From the NCBI GenBank assembly GCA_902779125.1, contig CACZAC010000009.1, positions 101,179 to 165,178 of the forward strand: a stretch of DNA of 64,000 nucleotides. Direction: 5' to 3'. Made by a program: the position numbers and the translations under genes. This stretch comes from an uncultured Bacteroidales bacterium (GTDB taxonomy: Bacteria; Bacteroidota; Bacteroidia; Bacteroidales; Muribaculaceae). The notes below the pieces were generated by a model that was not told the DNA's origin, did not search any database, and was given only the letters and a program-made list of their open reading frames with translations. This document shows positions 49,793 to 58,180 of the stretch, one piece after another (the first letter of the stretch is position 1; every line of letters begins with the position of its first letter).

Positions 49793-51268
49793 ATGAAAAA
49801 TTTTATTTCTACTCTTTGTTTGGCACTGACGGCCGTGTTGGCCCTCAATGCCCAATCCTACAGCGGCAATATCGTTTTGGTAAGAAACGGACAGACCTAC
49901 AACCAAAATGTAACCGTGACGGTTTCACAGGGCGATAACGGCCTTTACAACTTCGACCTTCAAGTGCCCCTCTTTGGCACCATGAAGATGTATGACGTTC
50001 CTGCCAATGAGACTAACGGCATTACCGTTTACAGCGCCGTGCGTGACGTGGCTACCAACTTCGGCAACATGCGCACCACCCTGTTTGCCCGCGTTACCAA
50101 CGGCATGATGGCTGCCGATGTTGCCATCCCCGCACAGAATACCACCATGTGGTTCAACACCGTGGGCAACTACTTCCAGATGCCCAATAGCGACATGGAA
50201 GACTGGAACAGCAGCTATACCAACGAGCCTAACCGCTGGCACGGTTTCAAGAGCGCAGGTGGCACGTTTGCCGGCACATCGGCCAACATTGCCAGCCTTG
50301 GCTCCAGTACCGACGTGCGTCCCGGTGCAACAGGCCACAGTGCAGTTCTCACTGCTGGTTCATTCTTGACTATCGTTGCTAATGGCACCATGACCAACGG
50401 CAAACTCATGGCCGGATCATATGACGCCAACAGCCCCCTCAACCATGCCGAGATGGACAAAGCCAACGGCACCGACGACTTCTACATGCCGCTGTATGCC
50501 AAGCCTGATAAATTCAGTGTATGGATGAAATACACCCAAGGTACAACCAATGCCAACAACAAGGCCAGCGTCAGTGTGAAGACCTTTGACGGCAACTACT
50601 ATCAGGAGCCTACCGACAAGACCTACACCAACGTGTCAGGCAGCATCGTGGGCGGAGCAATCGCAGCATGTGACTGGACACACTTCACATTCGACTTCGA
50701 CTACAACAGCTATGCAGCCAACAATGCCGCCACCGAGGCCATATTTGTGACCTTCTCGACCAATGGTAATCCCGGCTCGGGCAGCAAGAATGATGCCGTC
50801 TATGTTGACGACATGGAGCTGATTTACCTCGGCAACATGACCGACCTGCGTTATCAGGGCGTGACCATCGAGGGCTGGAATCCCGATGTGAAGGAGTATA
50901 ACATGGAGATGGCTGGTGAGCCCGTTCTTGATGATTTCACCGCCACCATCGAGGGTGCGAGCGCAGTAGTCACCAAGTCGATGGAGCAGAACGCCGACGG
51001 CAGCTACCGCATCGCCATCAGCGTTGTTTCGGCCGACCTCCAGAATGCTTCCTGCTACGTTATCAACGCCACTGTTCCTACTGTCAAGAAGGGCGACGTC
51101 AACAATGACGGCGAGGTGAGCATCAGCGACGTGACCACACTCATCGACTACCTGCTCAGCGGCAACATCGAGGACATCAACCCGCAGGCAGCCGACGTTG
51201 ACGGCAACAATGACATTTCTATCAGTGACGTAACGGCTCTGATTGACATGTTACTGGGTAGCAATTAA
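49793..51268 (+). CDS. Secreted calycin-like/PCMD-like protein with C-terminal dockerin-like repeats
   Basis: A 491-residue exported protein. The signal peptide (MKNFISTLCLALTAVLALNA) is followed by a beta-barrel calycin-like region (about 21-115: SYSGNIVLVRNGQTYNQNVT), then a PCMD-like region (about 120-350: MPNSDMEDWNSSYTNEPNRW, YAKPDKFSVWMKYTQG, DAVYVDDMELIYLG), an Ig-like piece, and two dockerin-like repeats (GDVNNDGEVSISDVTTLIDY and ADVDGNNDISISDVTALIDM). The combination resembles the neighbouring genes, so the cluster 47797-52371 probably acts together at the cell surface. Confidence 0.75.
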   Translation: MKNFISTLCLALTAVLALNAQSYSGNIVLVRNGQTYNQNVTVTVSQGDNGLYNFDLQVPLFGTMKMYDVPANETNGITVYSAVRDVATNFGNMRTTLFARVTNGMMAADVAIPAQNTTMWFNTVGNYFQMPNSDMEDWNSSYTNEPNRWHGFKSAGGTFAGTSANIASLGSSTDVRPGATGHSAVLTAGSFLTIVANGTMTNGKLMAGSYDANSPLNHAEMDKANGTDDFYMPLYAKPDKFSVWMKYTQGTTNANNKASVSVKTFDGNYYQEPTDKTYTNVSGSIVGGAIAACDWTHFTFDFDYNSYAANNAATEAIFVTFSTNGNPGSGSKNDAVYVDDMELIYLGNMTDLRYQGVTIEGWNPDVKEYNMEMAGEPVLDDFTATIEGASAVVTKSMEQNADGSYRIAISVVSADLQNASCYVINATVPTVKKGDVNNDGEVSISDVTTLIDYLLSGNIEDINPQAADVDGNNDISISDVTALIDMLLGSN

Positions 51269-51293
51269 TTAACACACTAAACGAGATAATAAA

Positions 51294-51833
51294 ATGAAGA
51301 AATTTTTTGTATTTATGGCAGCTGCATGCTGCGCTATGGCGTTAAGCGCCACCACCTACACGTCTCACCTCAAAGTGACCATCAACGAGACCGTCGCTGA
51401 GCAAGACCAGGTGCAGGTAGAGGTTGTCAACACCAATGGTGTATATACCTTGACACTCAAGAATTTTGTGCTGGTTGCTGAAGGCGTACCCATGCCTGTT
51501 GGCAATATCGAGGTCAGTGGTGTAGAGGGTGTTGACGAGTTCGGCTACACCACCATCACTTTCAACGGTCCCATCAACATCGCTGCCGGCGACGACCCCC
51601 AATACGACTTCTGGGTAGGTCCGCAACTGGGCGAAGTACCCCTTGACATGGTTGCCCGATTCACAGGTACTGCCATGAGCGCCAACATCGACATCAATCT
51701 GCAGTTGTTACAACAAATCATCGGCGTGCAACTGTTCGGCGTGGCTCCCGAACTCAAGGGTGACGTGAACAAGGACGGTGAGGTAACCGTTGCCGACGTC
51801 AATGCCGTTGTTAAAGAGATTATCAATCAGTAA
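51294..51833 (+). CDS. Secreted calycin-like protein with one dockerin-like repeat
   Basis: A 179-residue exported protein: signal peptide (MKKFFVFMAAACCAMALSA), a calycin-like barrel of repeated strands (about 20-145) and a single dockerin-like repeat at the end (GDVNKDGEVTVADVNAVVKE). It looks like a short version of the first and last parts of the gene before it. It is 25 bases downstream of that gene, so the two are co-transcribed. No function is known. Confidence 0.75.
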   Translation: MKKFFVFMAAACCAMALSATTYTSHLKVTINETVAEQDQVQVEVVNTNGVYTLTLKNFVLVAEGVPMPVGNIEVSGVEGVDEFGYTTITFNGPINIAAGDDPQYDFWVGPQLGEVPLDMVARFTGTAMSANIDINLQLLQQIIGVQLFGVAPELKGDVNKDGEVTVADVNAVVKEIINQ

Positions 51834-51864
51834 ACGCAATTAAGACACTGTATTTCACTTGATT

Positions 51865-52371
51865 ATGAAGTATTTACTGTCAACTGCCTTTTTACTTGTA
51901 GCCATTTTTTCACTCACGTCATGTGGCAAAGACGAGCCCAAGCAGAAACAAACGGCTACTGCCACCTATAACTTGTCGTTCTCACAGGACCTGCTCGACG
52001 CCTGCAACGTGATTATCACCTACAAGGCCGAGAACGGGCGCAATGTGATGGAACCTGTCACCGAACCATGGTGGACCAAGTCGATTACAAGCGATAAGTT
52101 CCCCGCCAAGTTCGGCGTGATGTACCAGTTCAGCACGAAGTCTGATGCCGAATTGGTCAAAGAGAAGTATGACCTTAAGGGTTCTCTCATGATCAGAATT
52201 ATGACGACTAATGGAGCAAGTTACTCCAACACGGTATCCATCATTGATGCTGAGGGTGTTGCCAAGAACAAGGTAATCAGCACACTTAACAAGCAGAGTG
52301 GCAAATCCATTGGCTATTCAGTAAGCATCGATGGCAATGTCACTCCCGCCAACAATATGGATTACGATTAA
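51865..52371 (+). CDS. Hypothetical lipoprotein
   Basis: A 168-residue protein with a lipoprotein signal (MKYLLSTAFLLVAIFSLTSC) and a mature part beginning GKDEPKQK, which has the Lys/Asp/Glu-rich residues after the Cys that mark surface-exported lipoproteins in Bacteroidetes. The rest is beta-rich (TATYNLSFSQDLLDACNVII). No family was recognised. It is the last gene of the exported-protein run and ends at a strong terminator. An in-frame TTG at 51859 is a less likely start. Confidence 0.7.
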   Translation: MKYLLSTAFLLVAIFSLTSCGKDEPKQKQTATATYNLSFSQDLLDACNVIITYKAENGRNVMEPVTEPWWTKSITSDKFPAKFGVMYQFSTKSDAELVKEKYDLKGSLMIRIMTTNGASYSNTVSIIDAEGVAKNKVISTLNKQSGKSIGYSVSIDGNVTPANNMDYD

Positions 52372-52397
52372 ATGATATTGGTGACATACTATTTATA

Positions 52398-52431
52398 AGC
52401 AGAGGCGCAAGATTTTGCGCCTCTGCTTTTT
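52398..52431 (+). terminator. Strong terminator behind the exported-protein cluster
   Basis: A perfect 13-bp stem AGCAGAGGCGCAA with TTGCGCCTCTGCT and a 4-nt loop, followed by TTTTTC. It closes the 47797-52371 group and also faces the convergent CDF gene. Confidence 0.9.
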
Positions 52432-52438
52432 CTAGACC

Positions 52439-53323
52439 TCATTTTATGGGCTCCATGTGGATGGTGACATGGGTCTGGGGTCCAAAGCGTTGCCTGATTC
52501 GTTGCTCGATGGCGGTTGCCCTGTCATGGGCGACAGTGAGCGACGTGTTACCATCCATGCGCACATGGGCCTCGATGGCAAAACGGTTACCGATGCGGCG
52601 TGTGCGCAGGTTGTGGGGCTCGCTCACATCGGGAAACGAGCAAATGATGTTTTCTATCTCCTTTTCGATCTCTCCTGAGAGGGAATGCTCGGTGAGTTCT
52701 CCCACACTGGAGCGCAGCAGGTCGAGGGACACCTTGACCAGCATCCCGCCCACGACCACCGATGCCAATGGGTCAAGCACCGTCCAGCGGTTTCCCAACA
52801 GGATAGCGCCCCCGATGCCCACAGCAGTCCCGATAGACGAGAGGGCGTCGCTGCGGTGGTGCCATGCGTTGGCGATGACCGCCTGGGAGTCAAGACGCTT
52901 GCCTTTAATCACGGTATAACGGTAAAGTCCTTCCTTAACGAGTATCGAGACCAAGGCTGCCGCTAATGCCAGCCATCCGGGTGCCGCCAGTTCCTTGCCT
53001 CCTGCCCAGTCGATGAGTTTGGCGAGACCCGACACGATGATGCCCGTGGCGGCTGCCATCAGCGCCAAACCGATGATAAAAGTGGCAAAGGTCTCATATT
53101 TGCCGTGCCCGTAGTCATGGTCTTGGTCCTGCGGCTTGGCACTCACGTGGACAAAGGCGAGCACGATGACGTCGGTGATAAAATCTGAGAGCGAGTGCAC
53201 GGCATCGGCAATCATCGCCGAACTGTGCCCCATCACACCCGCAATGAACTTAAAGGTCAGCAGCGCCACATTGCCCGCGCTGCCCACCAGCGTCACCTTG
53301 TAGATTTCCTTTTCTCGATTCAT
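52439..53323 (-). CDS. Cation diffusion facilitator (CDF) family transporter
   Basis: A 294-residue inner-membrane metal/proton antiporter with six membrane segments and a C-terminal cytoplasmic ferredoxin-like domain. Metal-site motifs are seen: SSAMIADAVHSLSDFITD (about 34-51) with HSLSD, and AWHHRSDALSSIG (about 153-165) with HRSD. Such proteins export Zn, Fe, Mn or other divalent cations; the metal is not assignable. The ATG at 53323 is preceded only 7 bases upstream by a TAnnTTTG -7 box, so the mRNA may be leaderless. Confidence 0.92.
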   Translation of the reverse strand: MNREKEIYKVTLVGSAGNVALLTFKFIAGVMGHSSAMIADAVHSLSDFITDVIVLAFVHVSAKPQDQDHDYGHGKYETFATFIIGLALMAAATGIIVSGLAKLIDWAGGKELAAPGWLALAAALVSILVKEGLYRYTVIKGKRLDSQAVIANAWHHRSDALSSIGTAVGIGGAILLGNRWTVLDPLASVVVGGMLVKVSLDLLRSSVGELTEHSLSGEIEKEIENIICSFPDVSEPHNLRTRRIGNRFAIEAHVRMDGNTSLTVAHDRATAIEQRIRQRFGPQTHVTIHMEPIK

Positions 53324-53330
53324 CACCCCG

Positions 53331-53361
53331 CAAAGATATACCTTTTTCCTTATCCCACCAA
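53331..53361 (-). promoter_or_regulatory. Promoter directly in front of the CDF gene
   Basis: Minus strand: TTG (53361-53359), 20 bases, TATCTTTG (53338-53331), then CGGGGTG and the ATG. The transcript start would be within a few bases of the start codon. Confidence 0.65.
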
Positions 53362-53435
53362 TGTCCGCATCTAAAAAAACATGTCCCCGCCGACGGACAT
53401 CGGCAGGGACACGCTATAGTGATAAAAGTGTATTA

Positions 53436-53861
53436 TTAATTGAGGTACTGCTCAATAACACTGTCCTTAACACGTACAAAAATAACTGCAGCGGGGAAAT
53501 CCTCGTAAGTAATCATCAACTTGTTATTCTTCACCTCATAGGTAAATGATTCGCTAACGCTCTTACCATCCTCAGTATAAGTCACGGTTACCTTGTTTCC
53601 AGAAATGGTGTAAGTACCTTGATCAACCTCAACCTGAACGCCAACCTCGTCGGTGTAAATATCCACTGAATTCCATTTGCCGCTCTTGGTGAACTGAACC
53701 AGACTCTCATAGGATGCACCGTCTTCATCAACGGCCTGAATCTGCCAGGTGCCAACGATGTCAGCGCTCTTGGGCTCATCCTTGTCATCACCACATGATG
53801 TAAAACCAACGGAAACCAAAGTCAGTAACATGACTGACAAGAAAAAATACAATTTCTTCAT
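53436..53861 (-). CDS. Lipocalin-like lipoprotein
   Basis: A 141-residue protein with a lipoprotein signal (MKKLYFFLSVMLLTLVSVGF then TSCGDDKDEP, acidic after the Cys) and a small beta-barrel resembling the Bacteroidetes lipocalin-like family: VGTWQIQAVDEDG, VQFTKSGKWNSVDIY, TYTISGNKVTVTYTEDGKS and NKLMITYED. The start at 53861 is set by the signal peptide; the frame is open further upstream. Ligand unknown. Confidence 0.75.
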   Translation of the reverse strand: MKKLYFFLSVMLLTLVSVGFTSCGDDKDEPKSADIVGTWQIQAVDEDGASYESLVQFTKSGKWNSVDIYTDEVGVQVEVDQGTYTISGNKVTVTYTEDGKSVSESFTYEVKNNKLMITYEDFPAAVIFVRVKDSVIEQYLN

Positions 53862-54152
53862 AAAAAACAAATAGTTTGTTAAAAAAATAGTAAATGTAAA
53901 AGTTAATAAAATAAAGTAACCTTCTCTATAATATGCGATTATCAACAGTATATTTTAAGACAATAGCCCATTATTGAAAATCGTGGTAAAATTACGTCAG
54001 AATGACCAATCAAGAATTATCTCTGCACGATAATTAACACAAATTAACAAGTAACGGCCACATTAGTCACATAATTCTGTGATTTCACATAGTTTTATTC
54101 ATTTTCTCGCCTGCCAGGGTAGTTCCTGGTTCAGGCGAGAAAACACTAACTA

Positions 54153-55859
54153 CTATTGGCGCATATAGGCAGCTTGGTCAGCGGGATTGAATGCGCCGAT
54201 AAAGCGTGCGTGGCGTGCTACCTCGGCCTCGCCCATGTTGACATAGACCTTGGCGCTGTCCATAAACAACTCGGGCTCGTTGCTGGCGTCACCAATGAGC
54301 AGATAGCCCATGATGATGTGACCGAGCATCTCGACCAGGCGACGTGCGTGGAAGGTGATGTACTCAGGGTCCTCAACGGCCTGTACCTTGGCCATCGTTT
54401 CCTCATACAGGGCGGTCATCGCCTCGAGCTTGGCCTTCATGGGAGCAACGGCCTCGCTGTACTCGCGGGCAGCGTACTCCTTAATCTTGTTCAGATAGGT
54501 GCCTGTGGTGACGTGGCGGATGGCAGCAACAACCTGCAACTGGGTCGTACCCTCGTAGATGCTGGTGATGCGGGCGTCACGGTAGATGCGTTCACAGGCG
54601 TAGTCGCGCATAAAGCCGCTACCGCCGTGAATCTGCACACAATCATAGGCGTTCTGGTTGCAGAACTCACTCGTCATACCCTTGGCCAGCGGAGTGAAGG
54701 CGTCAGCCAGGCGGTTGTAGGCCTTCATGGTCTTGCGCTCCTCGGGAGCGAGGGTGCGCTCGCGGCTGATGGCCTCCAGCGACTTGTACATGTCCACAAA
54801 GCGGGTGCACTCATACAGCAGGGTGCGCGAGGCATCCAACTTGGCCTTGATGTTGGCAATCATCTCGCTCACTGCGGGGAAGTTGATGATGGCTTTGCCG
54901 AACTGCTCACGGCTGCGGGCATAGGCGATGGCCTCCTGATAGGCGGCCTCGCTCACACCGACGCTCTGAGCTGCGATACCCAGGCGGGCACCGTTCATCA
55001 GCGACATCACATACTTGATGAGACCCAGCTTGCGGTCACCGCACAGCTCAGCCTTGGCGTTCTTGAACACGAGTTCGCACGTGGGACTGCCGTGGATACC
55101 CATCTTGTCCTCGATGCGGCGAACGGTCATGCCGCCATCGCGCTTGTCGTAGATGAACATCGACAGGCCGCGGCCGTCACGGGTACCCTCCTCACTGCGT
55201 GCAAGCACGAGCGAGATGTCGCCGTCGCCGTTGGTGATGAAGCGCTTCACGCCGTTCAGGCGCCAAGTGCCGTCCTCGTCCTGGGTGGCCTTGAGCATAA
55301 CAGACTGCAGGTCACTGCCTGCATCGGGCTCGGTGAGGTCCATGGCCAGCGTCTCGCCCTTGCAGGTGCGGGGCAGGAAACGCTCCTTCTGGTCCTCGCT
55401 GGCAAACTCGTTGATGGTCTCGGCACAGTCCTGCAGACCCCACACGTTGACGAAGCCTGCATCGGCACGGCTCACCATGTCGGCTGCCATGATATAGGGA
55501 ATCGACGACATGTTCAGGCCACCGTACTGGCGGGGCAAGGTGATGCCCATCAGGCCAGCCTGGTTCAGGGCCTTGAGGTTCTGCTCAGTGCCCTTGGCAT
55601 AGCGCACACGGCCATTCTCGTGGTGGGGACCCTCGAGGTCCACATCCTTGGCATTGGGGGCGATAATGTCACCGCACACCTCGCCGATGATGTCCAGCAC
55701 GCGCTCATAGGAATCCATAGCGTCCTCGAAATCGAGGGGAGCGTAGTCGAATTTCTCGCTCTGGGTATATTCGCGCTCGCGCAGTGCGACAATTTCCTTC
55801 ATCAGCGGGTGATGCAGGTGGTACTGGAGCGCTTTATTGTCGGTATAAAAGTTAGCCAT
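54153..55859 (-). CDS. Acyl-CoA dehydrogenase family protein
   Basis: A 568-residue flavoenzyme, longer than the usual 380 residues, as in the ACAD form with an extra C-terminal helical part. Motifs: AMDLTEPDAGSDLQSVMLKA (about 173-192, FAD/substrate loop), RFITNGDGDISLVLARS (about 205), GARLGIAAQSVGVSEAAYQEA (about 288) and IHGGSGFMRDYACERIYRDARITSIYEG (quoted in parts; about 414-440), where the Glu of YEGT is the catalytic-base position in several classes. It is the last gene of the etfB-etfA operon, so electrons likely pass from the acyl-CoA to ETF. The physiological substrate is not evident. Confidence 0.9.
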   Translation of the reverse strand: MANFYTDNKALQYHLHHPLMKEIVALREREYTQSEKFDYAPLDFEDAMDSYERVLDIIGEVCGDIIAPNAKDVDLEGPHHENGRVRYAKGTEQNLKALNQAGLMGITLPRQYGGLNMSSIPYIMAADMVSRADAGFVNVWGLQDCAETINEFASEDQKERFLPRTCKGETLAMDLTEPDAGSDLQSVMLKATQDEDGTWRLNGVKRFITNGDGDISLVLARSEEGTRDGRGLSMFIYDKRDGGMTVRRIEDKMGIHGSPTCELVFKNAKAELCGDRKLGLIKYVMSLMNGARLGIAAQSVGVSEAAYQEAIAYARSREQFGKAIINFPAVSEMIANIKAKLDASRTLLYECTRFVDMYKSLEAISRERTLAPEERKTMKAYNRLADAFTPLAKGMTSEFCNQNAYDCVQIHGGSGFMRDYACERIYRDARITSIYEGTTQLQVVAAIRHVTTGTYLNKIKEYAAREYSEAVAPMKAKLEAMTALYEETMAKVQAVEDPEYITFHARRLVEMLGHIIMGYLLIGDASNEPELFMDSAKVYVNMGEAEVARHARFIGAFNPADQAAYMRQ

Positions 55860-55872
55860 TTTCTTTTTAAGT

Positions 55873-55967
55873 TTCTAGTCCCTAGTTTCTAGTCCCTAGT
55901 CTGTATTCCCTAATTGCTTTAGTGCGGATGCCAACTAGAAACTAGGGACTCTGGACTAGAAACTGAA
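55873..55967. repeat. Inverted pair of CTAGTnn heptamer arrays between etfA and the acyl-CoA dehydrogenase gene
   Basis: Left array 55873-55914: TTCTAGT, CCCTAGT, TTCTAGT, CCCTAGT, CTGTATT, CCCTAAT. Right array 55933-55967: AACTAGA, AACTAGG, GACTCTG, GACTAGA, AACTGAA. The two are roughly inverse complements and could fold on each other. They fill the spacer inside the operon and, on the coding strand, begin right after the etfA stop. Confidence 0.8.
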
Positions 55968-55974
55968 TTAACTA

Positions 55975-57012
55975 TTATTTTGAATTCTTCTTGTAGTGCT
56001 TGATGAGACGGGGAATCACGTCCTCGACGCTGCCCGTGATGACATAGTCGGCAATCGCGTTGATGGGAGCCTCGGGGTCGGTGTTGATGCTGATGATGAT
56101 ACTGCTCTCGTTCATACCGGCGATGTGCTGGATTTGACCTGAGATACCGCAAGCGATGTACAGCTTGGGACGAACGGTGACACCGGTCTGGCCAATCTGG
56201 CGGTCATGGTCGGTGAAACCGGCATCGACTGCAGCGCGCGAAGCGCCCACCTCGCCACCGAGCACGTCGGCGAGTTCAAACAGCATGTCGAAGTTCTCCT
56301 TGCTGCCCACGCCGTAGCCACCAGCCACGATGATGTGGGCATTCTTGATGTTCACCTTGCTCTGCTCAATCTCGCGGTCGATGATTTTCACCACGAGGCT
56401 GGCGGGGTCGATGTACTTATCGGGGTCAAGGTTAATGACTTCACCCTTGTAGGCGGGATCAAAGATTTCCTTCTTCATCACACCCTCGCGCACGGTAGCC
56501 ATCTGAGGACGGCACTCGGGGTTGACGATGGTAGCGACGATGTTGCCACCGAATGCAGGACGAATCTGATACAGCAGGTCCTTGTATTCCTTGCCCTTGG
56601 CGGCATCGGTATGGTCACCGATTTCCAGCGAGGTGCAGTCGGCGGTCAGACCGCTGTGCAGGCACGATGACACGCGGGGGCCCAGGTCACGGCCGATGGT
56701 GGTAGCGCCCATGAGGCACACCTGCGGCTCAATCTCCTTGAACAGGGTGGTCACCACGCTCGAATGAGGCAGCGACGTGTAGGGGAACAGGCGCTCGTCC
56801 TGTACCTTATAGACCACGTCAACGCCATAGGGGAACAGCTCCTGCTCGATACCCTCAAGCTTATCGCCCAGCACCAGCGCCTCGAGGCGGCAGCCCAGAC
56901 GGGTAGCCAGCTGGCGGCCCTTGGTCAACAGTTCGAGGCTGACGTCGGCGATGCGGCCCTCGTCATACTCGCAATAGACTATCAAATTATTCTTGTCTTC
57001 CATTATTGTCAT
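55975..57012 (-). CDS. etfA: Electron transfer flavoprotein subunit alpha
   Basis: A 345-residue ETF alpha subunit. The C-terminal FAD-binding domain has GGYGVGSKENFDMLFELADVLGGEVGASRAAVDAGF (quoted in parts; about 230-265) and QIGQTGVTVRPKLYIACGISGQIQHIAGM (in parts; about 273-301), ending with TDPEAPINAIADYVITGSVED. ETF accepts electrons from acyl-CoA dehydrogenases; some are bifurcating, which is not decided here. ATGs at 57012 and 57003 (MEDKNNLIVY) are both possible. It is the middle gene of etfB-etfA-acyl-CoA dehydrogenase. Confidence 0.92.
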   Translation of the reverse strand: MTIMEDKNNLIVYCEYDEGRIADVSLELLTKGRQLATRLGCRLEALVLGDKLEGIEQELFPYGVDVVYKVQDERLFPYTSLPHSSVVTTLFKEIEPQVCLMGATTIGRDLGPRVSSCLHSGLTADCTSLEIGDHTDAAKGKEYKDLLYQIRPAFGGNIVATIVNPECRPQMATVREGVMKKEIFDPAYKGEVINLDPDKYIDPASLVVKIIDREIEQSKVNIKNAHIIVAGGYGVGSKENFDMLFELADVLGGEVGASRAAVDAGFTDHDRQIGQTGVTVRPKLYIACGISGQIQHIAGMNESSIIISINTDPEAPINAIADYVITGSVEDVIPRLIKHYKKNSK

Positions 57013-57023
57013 TTTATTGATTT

Positions 57024-57055
57024 CTCTCTAAACTCTAAACCCTAAACTCTAAACT
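57024..57055 (-). repeat. 32-base TTTAGRG heptamer cassette, copy 2
   Basis: On the minus strand identical to 11947-11978 over 32 bases, with the same order of units (GAG, GGG, GAG, GAG). It lies in the etfB-etfA spacer just before the etfA start. Confidence 0.88.
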
Positions 57056-57088
57056 TGGTTAATCATTTGCTGGCAAATGATTAACCAA
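57055..57088. repeat. Perfect 16-bp-arm palindrome overlapping the etfB stop codon
   Basis: TTGGTTAATCATTTGC (57055-57070) and GCAAATGATTAACCAA (57073-57088) are exact inverse complements with a 2-nt centre. The etfB stop codon and last codons lie in one arm. There is no T tract, so it is more likely an RNA-stabilising or attenuating hairpin inside the operon than a terminator. Confidence 0.85.
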
Positions 57089-57953
57089 TGATGTGGTCGG
57101 CGATAAGTTCTTGCACAAGGCCTTCGAGTTCGGCGTCGGCGGCAGCGTCGATGCGGCGGGCTTCCTTGGCCTGGAAAGCGACGTTGACGATGGTCTTCAC
57201 CTTAGTGGGCGAGCCAGCCATACCAATCTGCTCGGGGTCGGCCTCAATCTCCTTCACGCCCCACTCCTTGATGGCAAGGTAAGGACGGGCGTCAACGAGT
57301 GCCTGGCGGTCGGCGGGCAATGCGGCCTTCTCGCTGGGCGTCACGGCATATTTGTACTTCTGGATGAGACGGGCGTTGCGGGGACGGCAAGCGTCGGCAC
57401 TACCGTTCACGGTAACCATCAGGGGCAGCGGGCACTCCACGGTCTCAAAACCGCGCTCGATGCGGCGCTTGATGGTAGCCTTGCCGTCTGCGACCTGAAT
57501 GCTCTCGGCATAGGTCACCTGGGGCAGACCCAATTTCTCGGCAATCTGCGGACCCACCTGTGCGGTGTCGCCGTCGATGGCCTGACGTCCACCCACGATG
57601 ATGTCAAACTCGCCCATGTGCCTGATGGCCTGGGCCAGCGAATAGCTGGTAGCGAGGGTGTCGGCGCCACCCAGGGGGCGGTCGGTCAATACCACGCCGT
57701 CATCACCACCACGGTACAGGCTCTCGCGCACCATCTCGGCGCTGCGGGGCAGACCCATCGTCAGCAGCGTAATCGTCGAGCCGGGATGGGCATCCTTGAG
57801 TTGCAACGCCTGTTCAAGGGCGTTCAAGTCCTCGGGGTTGAAAATAGCGGGAAGGGCGGCACGGTTGATGGTACCATCCTCCTTCATCGCGTCTTTACCC
57901 ACGTTGCGGGTATCTGGCACTTGCTTGGCCAGAACAATGATTCTTAAACCCAT
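57081..57953 (-). CDS. etfB: Electron transfer flavoprotein subunit beta
   Basis: A 290-residue ETF beta subunit, with VLAKQVPDTRNVG at the N-terminus, NPEDLNALEQALQLKD (about 39-54), VLTDRPLGGADTLATSYSLAQAI (in parts), and the signature VGGRQAIDGDTAQVGPQIAEKLGLPQVTY (in parts; about 120-148). It binds AMP or FAD depending on the subclass. The start at 57953 (MGLRIIVLAKQ) gives the family N-terminus, though the frame is open for 18 codons upstream. A -7 box (TACCTTTG, minus strand, 58043-58036) lies about 80 bases upstream. It is the first gene of the operon. Confidence 0.92.
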   Translation of the reverse strand: MGLRIIVLAKQVPDTRNVGKDAMKEDGTINRAALPAIFNPEDLNALEQALQLKDAHPGSTITLLTMGLPRSAEMVRESLYRGGDDGVVLTDRPLGGADTLATSYSLAQAIRHMGEFDIIVGGRQAIDGDTAQVGPQIAEKLGLPQVTYAESIQVADGKATIKRRIERGFETVECPLPLMVTVNGSADACRPRNARLIQKYKYAVTPSEKAALPADRQALVDARPYLAIKEWGVKEIEADPEQIGMAGSPTKVKTIVNVAFQAKEARRIDAAADAELEGLVQELIADHIIG

Positions 57954-58126
57954 GTTTTTTTCTTTAATTATCGTTATATCGTTGATATTTCTTTTATTTA
58001 CAGCCACTTGTGTTTTTATTCACAAAAAAGCGCCGCAAAGGTACAAAAAATCCTTCAAAACACGCCTTCCCTACTCCTTAAAGTATATTAATAATGTGTT
58101 TTTAGTTCATCATTAGGATTTGAAAT

Positions 58127-58156
58127 TTTGTTTTTTGGTAAAAAAAGCTAACTTTG
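58127..58156 (+). promoter_or_regulatory. Promoter of the C10 protease gene
   Basis: TTTG (58127-58130), 18 bases, TAACTTTG (58149-58156), then CAAAG. The ATG at 58181 lies 24 bases downstream, which fixes the start against an upstream in-frame ATG at 58154. Confidence 0.75.
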
Positions 58157-58180
58157 CAAAGCTTAACAACAGGAATCACT

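Noticed and set aside
54156-55892. 578-codon open frame on the plus strand opposite the acyl-CoA dehydrogenase gene
   Set aside because: The minus-strand frame is a clear acyl-CoA dehydrogenase; the plus-strand translation has no family features and results from GC-biased third positions. Similar antisense frames (729-1982, 3075-4277, 40528-41940, 35031-35882) are rejected for the same reason.
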